Source: Planctomycetaceae bacterium (GTDB lineage: Bacteria > Planctomycetota > Planctomycetia > Pirellulales > Pirellulaceae). From it: 64,000 bases of DNA. The translations under genes and the position numbers were made by a program. The notes beneath the pieces were generated by a model. It worked only from the letters and a program-made list of their open reading frames with translations. It was not told the DNA's origin and did not search any database. Positions 18,036-27,402 of this stretch are shown here, in pieces. Position 1 is the stretch's first letter. Each line of letters starts with the position of its first letter. The stretch lies in the NCBI GenBank assembly GCA_020638995.1, contig JACKHM010000005.1:62001-126000 (forward strand). Direction: 5' to 3'.

Positions 18036-18663
18036 GTTTCGGATTCCTGGGATCGATTGTTTGGGAAGATGCCGTCCCGCGTTCCTGATGCAGGGCGACT
18101 AGACGGCGTAAACGATTCCGGGCACGCGTCAGCTTGGGGCCGACTGCGTTCTTGGTGATTCCAAGGTGTTCGGCGATCTCCTGATAGGACTGTTGTTGAA
18201 GAAAGAAACGCTCGATGACTGAACGATCATCAGGGGAAAGCCGTGGCAGGCAAGCCTGAATCGCCTGCATTTCGGCTTCCATCTGCTCCGCCAATTCTGC
18301 CGAGTTGCCGCGTTCGGGAATCGTGCCGATGTCGACGTCGTTGATTGTTCTCGCAGCAGCGGATATCGAGCGTTCTTGGTTCAATTGTTTTGCGAGACAC
18401 ACGCGGCGGCTGACAACGGTTAGCCAAGTTCCAAAGCTGCTACGACCTTGGAAGCTTCGCAGTGCGGCACATTCGTTCTTGAATAAGACGAAAATGACTT
18501 CGGCACAGGTTTCCTCCAAACCGCCCGAAGTCATCGTAGCTCCTAGCTCGACGAATCCGCGCGATATGCCTCGGAGGATTGCGTCCCGGTACCTGGTCGG
18601 CAACTCGCCCCATGCGTTTCCATCGCGTTCGATCAATCTGTGCACGAAGTCAAGATCGGCCAT
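18025..18663 (-). CDS. ECF-type RNA polymerase sigma factor
   Basis: A 212-residue sigma-70 family protein. Region 2 is around CAEVIFVLFKNECAALRSFQGRSSFGTWLTVVSRRVC, including the promoter -10 contact helix. Region 4 is LSPDDRSVIERFFLQQQSYQEIAEHLGITKNAVGPKLTRARNRLRRL, a clear helix-turn-helix. The frame extends upstream to a TTG at 18780 that immediately follows the stop of the preceding gene. The ATG at 18663 (MADLDFVHRLIERDG) fits the normal ECF start and is preferred. The downstream FecR-like gene overlaps it by 11 bases. Confidence 0.87.
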   Translation of the reverse strand: MADLDFVHRLIERDGNAWGELPTRYRDAILRGISRGFVELGATMTSGGLEETCAEVIFVLFKNECAALRSFQGRSSFGTWLTVVSRRVCLAKQLNQERSISAAARTINDVDIGTIPERGNSAELAEQMEAEMQAIQACLPRLSPDDRSVIERFFLQQQSYQEIAEHLGITKNAVGPKLTRARNRLRRLVALHQERGTASSQTIDPRNPKHGS

Positions 18664-18780
18664 CACAACGCCTTTTGCGGCGAGGTCTGTTTGTGGCGTG
18701 GCTTTCGGCGCAGCAGAACGCCGAGCCTCACTCGAATCGAGCGTGCTCGGCGTTCGTGATGCTGGTCCGTGGTCAGTCAA

Positions 18781-19209
18781 TCAATTTTCCAAGGCATCAA
18801 GGATCGCATTCTTCTCGCGTTGCAGTATAACGCGCAGCGTTTCGACAGCTTCGCCACACAGATGGTTGATTCGACGGGCCAACTGCGGGGCATCAAGTCG
18901 CAACAACACGTCGATACACTCGTCACAAATCTCATTGACGTAGCGAGCTGCATTGTGAGCTCGCTGAGTCGCGTTAGTAATGCACTCGCGCGCCAACTCT
19001 GCCGCCGCTTCGTCCCGGCCCTCATCTTGCAGGGCGTTGATAAGACGCACACACTCGTGAGTCTCGTCGGTAGCAGCATTTGCCGCTCGCTCGACGATTT
19101 GCTCGACGCGTTCGGCACATCTGGCCGCAATGTCTTCTGGCGAATGGGCAAATGCGTTTCCCACCAAGCAAGCGGTGGCGACTATACCTAAAATCAGGTT
19201 TCGCAGCAT
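18781..19209 (-). CDS. Small secreted helical Cys-containing protein, unknown function
   Basis: A 142-residue protein with a signal peptide (MLRNLILGIVATACLVGNAFA) and an almost entirely alpha-helical mature part. It carries six to seven spaced Cys residues (in AARCAERV, THECVRL, ARECITN, EICDECIDV and NHLCGEA) and several His, suggesting disulphides or metal binding. The ATG at 19209 follows GGAGAGAA, better than the ATG six codons upstream. It lies just upstream of the ECF sigma factor on the same strand (118 bp to the sigma ATG), so it may be a target of or input to that sigma system. No family recognised. Confidence 0.65.
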   Translation of the reverse strand: MLRNLILGIVATACLVGNAFAHSPEDIAARCAERVEQIVERAANAATDETHECVRLINALQDEGRDEAAAELARECITNATQRAHNAARYVNEICDECIDVLLRLDAPQLARRINHLCGEAVETLRVILQREKNAILDALEN

Positions 19210-19494
19210 GATCTTCTCTCCTCGCATTGTCTAAAGCTTGTGAATTGGAGTGTTAGAGATCCAACGCGGTGAAGTGCATGCATGCGGTTATCGTCGGACA
19301 TAAAACTAGTGAGACCGCGTCTGGTTTTCGTGCAGATAAAATCGAGAATTCTTTAAAAAATGTGCTGTTGCGGTGGGGGACCGTGGGAATCGACGCGACA
19401 TGCTGGAAATTGCGTCGGGGGTCAACTACATTCGGCAGTCAACTGGTCAAAGGTGTCCGTTAAACTTTTTCACAGAACAACCCTAGTGCGACTT

Positions 19495-20643
19495 ATGAAT
19501 CGTAGCCTCCTATTACTGGCGTTTGCCTTTATCGGACTAATGTGGCTCCGCTCTTTGTCTGCTCAATCGACACTCGACAAAGAGTGGCAGTACAATCCCA
19601 GTCTTCTCCGCCCGTTTTGGCAGGGAGATACGGTCGAAAAGGAAACCGCTCTCTTTATTCGAAACGAGGTGACGAGTGAGGGCAGAGCGTCCGTGTTATT
19701 CCCGATCACGCGAGTGCTGAGCGTCAGCAATTCGGCGGGAGATAAAACTTATGAAGAAGGCCGCGATTACGTTTGGCGAGCCGGCTCACGCGAGATTATC
19801 CTTCCTGCTGGTTCGCGGATCGTCAGTCAGACGCCTCAAGATCTGAGGCGTCCTGCCAAATCGCAAAAGTACGAACTTACGCATCGCGATGGGAACGGCG
19901 AGATCTTCTTTGGTGCAATGCTCGAATATCACGAGATGCAAACTAGCATCACCTACGAGCATGCGATTGAGCCGTGGGATGGCAGCAGGCCGAAGTTTGC
20001 GGTCGAAGTGTTGCCTCGGACCATCGATCGACTGCGGCGGAAAAAGGCTTTGTCGATTGTGTTACTGGGCGACAGCATCTCGACGGGTTGCAACGCCTCA
20101 GGCTGGGCGAATGGCAAGCCGTTTCAGCCAGCTTACCCCGAATTGCTGCGGGAACACTTGGAGGTCAGTTACGGAAGCAAAGTCACTTTAACGAACCTGT
20201 CCGTCGGTGGGACATCGACGCCGTGGGGGGTGACAATGGTCGATCAGGTTGTCGCGCATCACCCTCAACTTGTGATATTGGCTTTTGGGATGAACGACTC
20301 TGCCGGTCGGTCTGCCGAGGAATACAAGGCTAATACAAAGGTGATGGTCGATCGAATTCGTGAGTCGCTTCCGGACACCGAGTTCATTCTGGTTGCGTCA
20401 ATGTTGGGCAATCGCGATTGGATTCGGTTGAAGCATGAGGTATTTCCGCAGTATCGCGACGCCTTGGCGGATCTATGTGAGCCGGGAATTGCCTTAGCCG
20501 ACCTGACGAGCATGTGGAGTGAGTTCCTGAAACGTAAACGCGACTGGGATTTGACAGGCAACGGCGTAAACCATCCAAACGATTTCGGGCATAGAGTCTA
20601 TGCACAGGTCTTGTCGACGCTGCTTGTTCCTGGCGCAGATTAA
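19495..20643 (+). CDS. Secreted SGNH/GDSL-family hydrolase
   Basis: A 382-residue esterase-like protein. The signal peptide is MNRSLLLLAFAFIGLMWLRSLSA. A beta-sandwich-like N-terminal part (about 30-190) precedes the SGNH domain. Block I is VLLGDSISTG with the nucleophile Ser, block II Gly in VGGTSTPWG, block III FGMNDSAG, and block V HPNDFGH with the Asp-His pair. These enzymes remove acyl groups from sugars or lipids. The ATG at 19495 is chosen because the leader begins there. The sulfatase gene starts 30 bp downstream, so the two are probably co-transcribed and may act on the same polymer. Confidence 0.87.
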   Translation: MNRSLLLLAFAFIGLMWLRSLSAQSTLDKEWQYNPSLLRPFWQGDTVEKETALFIRNEVTSEGRASVLFPITRVLSVSNSAGDKTYEEGRDYVWRAGSREIILPAGSRIVSQTPQDLRRPAKSQKYELTHRDGNGEIFFGAMLEYHEMQTSITYEHAIEPWDGSRPKFAVEVLPRTIDRLRRKKALSIVLLGDSISTGCNASGWANGKPFQPAYPELLREHLEVSYGSKVTLTNLSVGGTSTPWGVTMVDQVVAHHPQLVILAFGMNDSAGRSAEEYKANTKVMVDRIRESLPDTEFILVASMLGNRDWIRLKHEVFPQYRDALADLCEPGIALADLTSMWSEFLKRKRDWDLTGNGVNHPNDFGHRVYAQVLSTLLVPGAD

Positions 20644-20673
20644 TAGTGATATCCACCTTGGGAGCTGATTGAA

Positions 20674-22467
20674 ATGCTTCAAAGCATCGCCACGCATTAC
20701 TGCAACTTGCGTAGTGCGTTCGCCATTTGCACCACGATCATGGCACTCGCATCGTCCTGGAATGCGGCGCGAGCGGATCGCCCGAATGTAGTGGTGATCT
20801 TAACGGACGATCAAGGCTGGGGTGATCTTAGCCTAAACGGGAACACGAACCTCAGCACACCAAACATCGACTCGTTGGCTCGCGATGGTGCGAGCTTTGA
20901 TCGCTTCTATGTTTGTCCCGTCTGTTCCCCCACGCGTGCTGAGTTTCTCACAGGACGATATCACCCCCGCAGCGGCGTCTACAGCACTTCGGCGGGTGGT
21001 GAGCGGATGAACTTGGATGAGATGACGATTGCCGACACGTTCAAAGCGGCTGGATACGCGACGGGTGCATTTGGCAAGTGGCATAATGGTATGCAGTATC
21101 CGTATCATCCCAACGGTCGCGGTTTCGACGAATACTATGGCTTCTGTAGCGGTCATTGGGGCGACTACTTCAGCCCGCCGCTCGAACATAACGGCAAGAT
21201 TGTCCAGGGTGAGGGGTTTATCATCGACGATCTGACGGACAAAGCTATGGCGTTCATGGAGTCAAACAAAGACAAGCCTTTTTTCGCCTACATACCGTAC
21301 AACACGCCACACTCGCCGATGCAGGTTCCCGATCCGTTCTGGGACAAGTTCAAGGACAAAACGCTCGCGATGCACAACCGCGAGCCTCAGAAGGAAGACA
21401 TCGGACATGTCCGTTGTGCACTGGCAATGTGTGAGAACATCGATTGGAATGTGGGCCGCATTCTTGAAAAGCTCGATGCACTTGAAGTCGCGGATAACAC
21501 CATCGTCCTGTACTTTTGCGACAATGGCCCAAATGGAGTGCGCTGGAACGGTGGGATGAAGGGCCGCAAGGGTTCAACGGACGAAGGCGGCGTTCGGTCG
21601 CCTCTATTGATGCGATGGCCCGGTCGAATTCCTGGTGGCCTCGAAGTGATGCCGATCGCTGCTGCGATCGATCTTCTCCCGACGTTAGCCGATCTCGCCG
21701 GCGTCCCGGTTGTCAGCCGGAAACCGCTTGACGGAACTAGCTTGAAACCACTGCTGACGAAAGACGGCTCACTCTGGCCTGATCGAGAGATTGTTTCGCA
21801 CTGGAACAAAAAGGTCAGCGTTCGTACGCAGCAATATCGTCTTGACCATCAAGGAAAGCTCTATGACATTCAGACCGATCCCGGACAAGATAGAGATCTA
21901 TCCAAACAGCATCCGGTCATCGCAGCTAAACTCTCCGAGTCGGTCGCTGCATACAGAAAAAATGTGTTGACGGGTTACGATCGAGACGAACGGCCTTTTT
22001 TGATCGGGCATCCGGACTATCAATATACGCAGATTCCAGCTCGTGACGGAATTCCTCACGGCAATATCGAGCGTTCTAACCGCTTTCCGAATTGCTCTTT
22101 CTTTCGCAACTGGATAAGCGTCGATGACAAGATCACTTGGAATGCAGAGGTCGGGGTTACGGGCGATTACGCGGTTGAACTTCACTACGCCTGTCCCTCT
22201 TCAGACGTTGGTTCTACCATCGAGCTAGCGTTTAACGATGATCGGCTGGTCGGGCGAATCACCGAAGCACACGATCCGCCACTGCGCGGCGGCGAGCACG
22301 ATCGCGTCGAAAGGCAAGAGTCCTACGTAAAAGATTTCAAATCCGTGTTACTGGGAACGATTCACCTGCAGCGAGGTAAAGGAGTGTTGACGCTCCGAGC
22401 AACGGAAGTTCCGGGCAACCAGGTCATGGAATTTCGTCTGCTGATGCTGACTCGAGTCAGTGACTGA
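20674..22467 (+). CDS. Secreted arylsulfatase with C-terminal carbohydrate-binding-like region
   Basis: A 597-residue type I sulfatase. The signal peptide ends around SSWNAARA. The first metal site is NVVVILTDDQGWGD, the formylglycine motif is CSPTRAEFLTGR, and the second metal site is YFCDNGPNGVRWNGGMKGRKGS. Residues about 455-597 are beta-rich and resemble a carbohydrate-binding or CBM6-like add-on (TWNAEVGVTGDYAVELHYACP), which many sulfatases lack. GGGAG precedes the ATG by about ten bases. Its operon partner is the SGNH hydrolase upstream. The substrate is probably a sulfated polysaccharide, not determined. Confidence 0.92.
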   Translation: MLQSIATHYCNLRSAFAICTTIMALASSWNAARADRPNVVVILTDDQGWGDLSLNGNTNLSTPNIDSLARDGASFDRFYVCPVCSPTRAEFLTGRYHPRSGVYSTSAGGERMNLDEMTIADTFKAAGYATGAFGKWHNGMQYPYHPNGRGFDEYYGFCSGHWGDYFSPPLEHNGKIVQGEGFIIDDLTDKAMAFMESNKDKPFFAYIPYNTPHSPMQVPDPFWDKFKDKTLAMHNREPQKEDIGHVRCALAMCENIDWNVGRILEKLDALEVADNTIVLYFCDNGPNGVRWNGGMKGRKGSTDEGGVRSPLLMRWPGRIPGGLEVMPIAAAIDLLPTLADLAGVPVVSRKPLDGTSLKPLLTKDGSLWPDREIVSHWNKKVSVRTQQYRLDHQGKLYDIQTDPGQDRDLSKQHPVIAAKLSESVAAYRKNVLTGYDRDERPFLIGHPDYQYTQIPARDGIPHGNIERSNRFPNCSFFRNWISVDDKITWNAEVGVTGDYAVELHYACPSSDVGSTIELAFNDDRLVGRITEAHDPPLRGGEHDRVERQESYVKDFKSVLLGTIHLQRGKGVLTLRATEVPGNQVMEFRLLMLTRVSD

Positions 22468-22611
22468 TTTCGCTTGCCGATTTGGACTTGTATATTCACG
22501 CGTGTTCCCTAGCGTCAATCGTGCTTTTAATAAGAAATTGCCGCCCCAGGGCCAATTATGTTCGTCACGTTAGTAGCCAATTGTCCGTCCTGACAACAAC
22601 AAGGTTGCTTT

Positions 22612-23973
22612 ATGTATTGCCGCTCTTTGTCTGCCCTCGTCGTGGTGTTGCTAACTTTCGTTTTGGCAAATGGCCAACAACCGTCATCGACTCTTCGGAT
22701 TGCCGATCATGCGTGCTCCGTCGACTTCGGTGCATCAGCCATCGGTCAGAATCTATTAACGAGTAGTTCTAAGAAGACCATGCCGGGAAGCAAAACGCCC
22801 GTCTATTCATTGATCGACTCGCACCTGTATCACGCTGACTTTACGAAGCAACAGCAGTTTTACCTCACAGCTTTCGCCACTCAGTTGGCAGAACCGACGC
22901 AAAGTATCAATGCGGCAGTCGAGCCATTTGTCGATCGCGAGGAGTTGGCCGGTGCCGTCATGCTTGTCGCCGACAAAAGCCGGATACTCGGCCACTCCGC
23001 AGTGGGTTTTGCTGATATCGCCCAGCATCAGCCGATGCGGCCAGACTCGTTATTTTGGATTGCCTCACAGTCGAAACCGATCACCGCTGCGGCTCTGATG
23101 ATGTTGGTGGACGAAGGCAGCGTCAATGTCGAAGACCCCGTCGAAAAATACTTGCCGGAGTTTCACGGACAGATGGTGGTCGTAGAAAAAGACGAAGAGC
23201 ACGTGCTACTCAAGAAGCCAAGCCACCCCATCACAGTCAAGAACGTCTTGTCGCACACAAGCGGTTTGCCGTTTCGTTCGGAACTGGAACAACCGACACT
23301 CGATCGGTTGCCCTTGGCCGATCGAGTTCGCAGCTATGCCATGACCCCTTTGGACTTCGAGCCCAATACGAAGTACCAGTACAGCAACGCAGGAATCAAT
23401 ACTGCGGCTCGGATCATCGAAGTCGTTAGCGGCATGACCTTCGAACGGTTTCTCGATGAGCGGCTCTTTAGGCCTTTGGGGATGAGCGACACGACGTTCT
23501 GGCCCAGCGAAACCCAGGCAGCACGCATCGCCAAGTCCTACAAGCCAGGTAAGAACAACAACGGCCTGGAGGAGGCAACGATTAGTCAAATTCAGTATCC
23601 GCTGACAGACCGCGCTAACCGCTATCCGATGCCGGCAGGCGGTTTGTTCTCGTCTGCTGCTGATTTGGCGAAGTTCTATCAGATGGTCGCCAACGGCGGA
23701 CAGGTCGAGGGACGTCGCTACTTATCTGATGCCTCCGTCCAGCAAATGACGAGTCGTCAAACACCGGACAGCTTGCCCAATAACTACGGCTTTGGATTCT
23801 CTACCGGAGGTAATCAGATTGGGCATGGCGGTGCCTATTCGACTAACTCGTATTTTGATAGGCAACACGGATTGATCCTAATATGGCTAGTGCAGCACGC
23901 AGGTTTTCCCGGGGACGGCGCCAAGGCCCAAGACGCCTTTCGCCAGGCGGTATTAACGAACTTCGTTAATTGA
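22612..23973 (+). CDS. Secreted serine hydrolase, class C beta-lactamase-like
   Basis: A 453-residue member of the beta-lactamase/esterase EstB/penicillin-binding-protein-like group. The signal peptide is CRSLSALVVVLLTFVLANG. The catalytic motifs are S-x-x-K in WIASQSKPITAAALM, Y-x-N in YQYSNAGI and H-G-G in QIGHGGAYS, which replaces KTG. The order and spacing are normal for class C-like hydrolases, which in planctomycetes are more often esterases or peptidases than drug-resistance enzymes. It follows the sulfatase by 144 bp and may belong to the same secreted-hydrolase run. Confidence 0.88.
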   Translation: MYCRSLSALVVVLLTFVLANGQQPSSTLRIADHACSVDFGASAIGQNLLTSSSKKTMPGSKTPVYSLIDSHLYHADFTKQQQFYLTAFATQLAEPTQSINAAVEPFVDREELAGAVMLVADKSRILGHSAVGFADIAQHQPMRPDSLFWIASQSKPITAAALMMLVDEGSVNVEDPVEKYLPEFHGQMVVVEKDEEHVLLKKPSHPITVKNVLSHTSGLPFRSELEQPTLDRLPLADRVRSYAMTPLDFEPNTKYQYSNAGINTAARIIEVVSGMTFERFLDERLFRPLGMSDTTFWPSETQAARIAKSYKPGKNNNGLEEATISQIQYPLTDRANRYPMPAGGLFSSAADLAKFYQMVANGGQVEGRRYLSDASVQQMTSRQTPDSLPNNYGFGFSTGGNQIGHGGAYSTNSYFDRQHGLILIWLVQHAGFPGDGAKAQDAFRQAVLTNFVN

Positions 23974-24086
23974 CCGCCGGCGAGAACGATGACGAGCACT
24001 CCCGCCATAGAATCTTTTGCCGACCCTTTGAAAGCATCGTCACCTTCACGACGCAAATCTCACTTTTCGCACAGAGGAACCGAATC

Positions 24087-24728
24087 ATGTCGCTTCGAAA
24101 CACCGTTGCAATCTTGTTGCTGAATGTCCTGCTCTCGAACACGATGGCTCTTGCCGACAAGAACGCCAAGCTTCAGCCAAACCTCACCCAGCCTGGTAGC
24201 GAAGTATTGGACGAGAGTTTTTCCGGTGATCGGTTGGGCAAAGCCTGGATCGTGAACAAGGGGGAATGGTCTATTAAAGATGGTGTCGTTGTCGGTCGCG
24301 AAAAGAAGGAAGACATGCACGCAGCCGTTTTGACGCTCCAGCACCCTCACCGGAACTCGATCATCCGCTTTTCGTTTCAACTCGATGGGGCTACAGGATT
24401 CAACTTGAGTTTCAATCACGCCAAGGGGCACCTGTTCCGCATTGGCATTAATGACGCCGGTTTGACGTTCACGAAGGACAAAGACAAGAAAGATCCAAAC
24501 TCTAACGCCAAGGTGCTCGCGAAGGCTTCTGGCGAGTTTGATTCTGGTGAATGGCACACATTGCTTGTTGAACTCCAAGGGGACAAGGTTTCCATTCAGT
24601 CGGACAATGGGGCTAAGGTGTCAGTTCAAGAGCCAACATTTGACGTGGAAAAGACCGGCTATCGGTTCGTGATGCGCGGCGAATCGTTGCTCTTGGACGA
24701 TATCACGGTTTGGAACGTCGAACAGTAA
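24087..24728 (+). CDS. Secreted LamG/DUF1080-like protein
   Basis: A 213-residue secreted protein with leader MSLRNTVAILLLNVLLSNTMALA. The mature part has the concanavalin-like pattern of DUF1080/3-keto-disaccharide hydrolase proteins: DESFSGDRLGKAWIVNKGEWSIKDG near the start and FDSGEWHTLLVELQGDKV later. The family binds or cleaves glucosides in planctomycetes and Bacteroidota. The ATG at 24087 begins the signal peptide; the frame is open upstream but meaningless. It is co-directional with the preceding hydrolase. Confidence 0.75.
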   Translation: MSLRNTVAILLLNVLLSNTMALADKNAKLQPNLTQPGSEVLDESFSGDRLGKAWIVNKGEWSIKDGVVVGREKKEDMHAAVLTLQHPHRNSIIRFSFQLDGATGFNLSFNHAKGHLFRIGINDAGLTFTKDKDKKDPNSNAKVLAKASGEFDSGEWHTLLVELQGDKVSIQSDNGAKVSVQEPTFDVEKTGYRFVMRGESLLLDDITVWNVEQ

Positions 24729-24918
24729 GTCTCTCGATTGGATGTGGCTAAGGACACGACGTCCCACAATTCTCGGGAACCACTTACAATGGGAAGCGTA
24801 TCGTTTTCAACGGTCGTATGGGTGTCGTCGTGACCGAACGCGATCGCGTTTAGATTCAGCAGTTCTCCACTTCCGGAGAAAGATTGCTTTCGTTCGAATT
24901 TGCGCTGGAGAGGCTTAT

Positions 24919-25766
24919 ATGGCATACCGAATTCTTGCGTTCATCTGCGTGTTAGTTGCATCCGGTGTTTTGGGACAACAGCCCGAGCCGCGGTCGCTGT
25001 TTGTCGAGGGCTATGCGAATCAACTTAGCTACGTTCCGGGCGAAGAGGTCGCTTTTCATCTGTCGACATCGGCTGCATCCATCAAAATGACTATCGAACG
25101 AGTCGGCAATGCGAACCAAGTTGTGTGGGAGAAGAAGGACATCGCCGGTGCTGAGCATCCGATCCCAGCGAATGCGTCGTCCCATGGTTGTGACTGGCCG
25201 GAGACATTTCGTTTGAAGATTCCCGACGATTGGCGTACTGGGTACTATCACGTAGCACTTCAGGTCGAAGATCGCGGTGGGGAGTTTGTCCATCGCAACA
25301 CGCGCACTGCGACGGGCTCCTTGTTCTTCGTTGTGCGTTCTGCGGAACCGGGCACTCAGTCGAAGATCCTGCTTCAACTCTCAACGAACACATACAACGC
25401 CTATACGAACTGGGGCGGCCACAGTTTGTACGCGTATCATGGTCGTAACAAGTTGCAGGGCAGCCGAGTGTCCTTTAATCGCCCCTTAAGTAGCCAGTTC
25501 TACAGTTGGGAAGTCCATCTTGCGAAGTGGGCCGACCAGAATGGTATCGCGGTCGACTACGCTGTGAACAGCGATCTCGAGTTCCATCCCGAGTTACTCG
25601 CTGGCTATCGACTTGTGTTAAGTGTTGGCCACGACGAGTACTGGTCGGCACCGATGCGAGACAACCTCGAAAAGTTTATCGCAGATGGCGGCAACGTCGC
25701 ATTCTTCAGCGGAAATACCTGCTGTTGGCAAGTTCGCAGTGAAGACGAAGGCCGATCGCTGACTTG
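24919..25766 (+). pseudogene. 5' part of a DMFA2_C-like secreted protein gene split by an IS
   Basis: First 282 codons of a secreted protein. A leader (MAYRILAFICVLVASGVLG) is followed by a beta-rich N-terminal domain (FVEGYANQLSYVPGEEVAFH) and the start of a domain like the C-terminal part of the N,N-dimethylformamidase large subunit (VGHDEYWSAPMRDNLEKF, then GNVAFFSGNTCCW). GGAGAGG precedes the ATG by five bases. The IS21 element interrupts codon 283, and the run-on frame adds only VNGV before a stop at 25780. Joining to the 3' part without the element gives an uninterrupted 470-codon gene. Confidence 0.88.
25761..25766. repeat. Target-site duplication, left copy (GACTTG)
   Basis: GACTTG lies directly before the left end of the IS element and is repeated directly after its right end at 28357-28362. 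Six bases is within the range known for IS21-family elements. Confidence 0.92.
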
Positions 25767-25802
25767 TGTGAACGGCGTTTGAAAATGCCAGCGCTTGGGC
25801 GG
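25767..25802 (+). repeat. IS21 left terminal inverted repeat (36 bp)
   Basis: Identical to the reverse complement of 28321-28356 over all 36 bases; similarity ends at GGATTGG on this side. Confidence 0.95.
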
Positions 25803-25903
25803 GGATTGGAGTGCAATCGCGAATCGGCGGCGTCCTTGTCTTATCTCGTAGGTTTGTGAGTGGTTTTTGGAACCAATGGGCTCACAGATGTGCGGGGGAT
25901 CGG

Positions 25904-27400
25904 GTGTTCAAGGACATGGAGAAATGGGTCGAGATTCGACGGCGCGTACTGGGCAAAGAGATTAGTAAGCGGCAAGCGTGCAAGGATTATGGCATCCCCT
26001 GGCGGACGCTCCAGAGAATTCTGGAACATGTCGAGCCGCCTGGGTATCAGCTCAAGCAGCCACGCGCGAAGAGGAAGCTAGATCGGTTTATGCCGATTAT
26101 TCATGAGATCCTGGAGCGGGATCGCCAGGCTCCCAGGAAGCAGCGGCACACGGCGCAGCGCATCTTCGATCGTCTCCGTGTCGAACATGACTACGACGGC
26201 GGCTATACGATCGTGAAGGATGCGGTGCGTGCTTGGAAGCATGGTCAGGCGGAAGTCTTCTTACCGCTGAGCCATCGCGCGGGTGAAGCTCAAGCGGACT
26301 TCGGCGAAGTCACCGTAGTCCTCAACGGCAAGACGACGAAGGCTGCATTCTTTGTCATCACGTTGCCCTACAGCGACGCGATCTTCTGTCAGGTGTTTCC
26401 CCAGGAATGCACGGAGACGTTTCAAGAAGGTCACTGCCGGGCCTTTGAGTTCTTTGGCGGCGTGCCGCGTCGCATCAGTTATGACAACAGCAAGATTGCC
26501 GTCTTGAAGATCGTGGGTGGTCGCGGACGGGAAGCGACTCGCGAGTTCTTGAGACTGGAGAGTCACTATCTGTTCGAGCATCACTTCTGCCGCGTGCGGC
26601 GTCCCAATGAGAAAGGGCACGTCGAGAACTTGCTCGGCTTCGCGCGTCGCAACTTCTTAGTGCCGATCCCGGAAGTAGGGAGTTTGGAAACGCTTAACGC
26701 GCAGCTGATCGAACACTGTCGTCGGGATCTGCAGCGGCAGTTGCGTGGCAAATCGGCGACGAAGGAAGCGTTGTTACTCGAAGAGCAAAGTGCTCTGTCG
26801 GAGATTCCTCGTCAGGCGTTTGAATCACGACGCATTCAAACCGCCAAGGCCAGTTCGCTATCGCTGGTTCGCTTTCATGGCAACGATTACTCGGTTCCCA
26901 CGGCTTATGCTCATCATCAGGTGACGGTGGTTGGCGGCATCGAAGAGGTTCGCATCGCCGTTGGCAATCAACTCGTGGCTCGGCATCCGCGTCACTGGGG
27001 GAAGGAGCATACAGAGTTCAATCCGATTCATTACTTAGCTTTGTTGGAACGTAAGCCTGGGGCCTTTGATTACGCTCGTCCCTTGGAAGATTGGCAATTG
27101 CCGGAGTGCTTCGCGGTACTGCGTCGTCGCCAGGAAACCGTGCTGAAGAACCTCGGCACACGCGAATTCATCAAGGTGCTGCGACTGTTGGAGCAGGCCA
27201 CGTTATCGCAGTTGACCGCCGCAGTGGACTACGCGTTATCGATCGGTGCCAAGAGTGCCGATGCGATTCAGCTGATCCTGCGTTCTCAGCAAGAGCCGCC
27301 GGTCGACTTGTTCTGTCTGGATGGCCGTCCTCACTTGCAGGGAGTTCGCGTACCGCTTCCCGATCTCGGGGCCTATCAATCCTTGCGAGTGGGAGCCTAG
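25904..27400 (+). CDS. istA: IS21 transposase IstA
   Basis: A DDE-type transposase of about 498 residues that cuts and joins the IS ends. An N-terminal helix-turn-helix region (RRVLGKEISKRQACKDYGIPWRTLQRIL) recognises the ends. The catalytic triad can be placed as Asp in EAQADFGEV, Asp in ISYDNSKIAV and Glu in NEKGHVENLL. The start is taken as GTG 25904 (VFKDMEKW) because GGGGGA precedes it; an ATG at 25916 is the alternative, and the frame is open back to 25811. istB begins two bases after the stop. Confidence 0.92.
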   Translation: MFKDMEKWVEIRRRVLGKEISKRQACKDYGIPWRTLQRILEHVEPPGYQLKQPRAKRKLDRFMPIIHEILERDRQAPRKQRHTAQRIFDRLRVEHDYDGGYTIVKDAVRAWKHGQAEVFLPLSHRAGEAQADFGEVTVVLNGKTTKAAFFVITLPYSDAIFCQVFPQECTETFQEGHCRAFEFFGGVPRRISYDNSKIAVLKIVGGRGREATREFLRLESHYLFEHHFCRVRRPNEKGHVENLLGFARRNFLVPIPEVGSLETLNAQLIEHCRRDLQRQLRGKSATKEALLLEEQSALSEIPRQAFESRRIQTAKASSLSLVRFHGNDYSVPTAYAHHQVTVVGGIEEVRIAVGNQLVARHPRHWGKEHTEFNPIHYLALLERKPGAFDYARPLEDWQLPECFAVLRRRQETVLKNLGTREFIKVLRLLEQATLSQLTAAVDYALSIGAKSADAIQLILRSQQEPPVDLFCLDGRPHLQGVRVPLPDLGAYQSLRVGA

Positions 27401-27402
27401 CC

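Noticed and set aside
18664..18780. Extension of the sigma factor to the TTG at 18780
   Set aside because: The added 39 residues are low-complexity (Pro, Ala, Ser, Thr), outside the conserved sigma regions; ATG 18663 gives a normal ECF protein.
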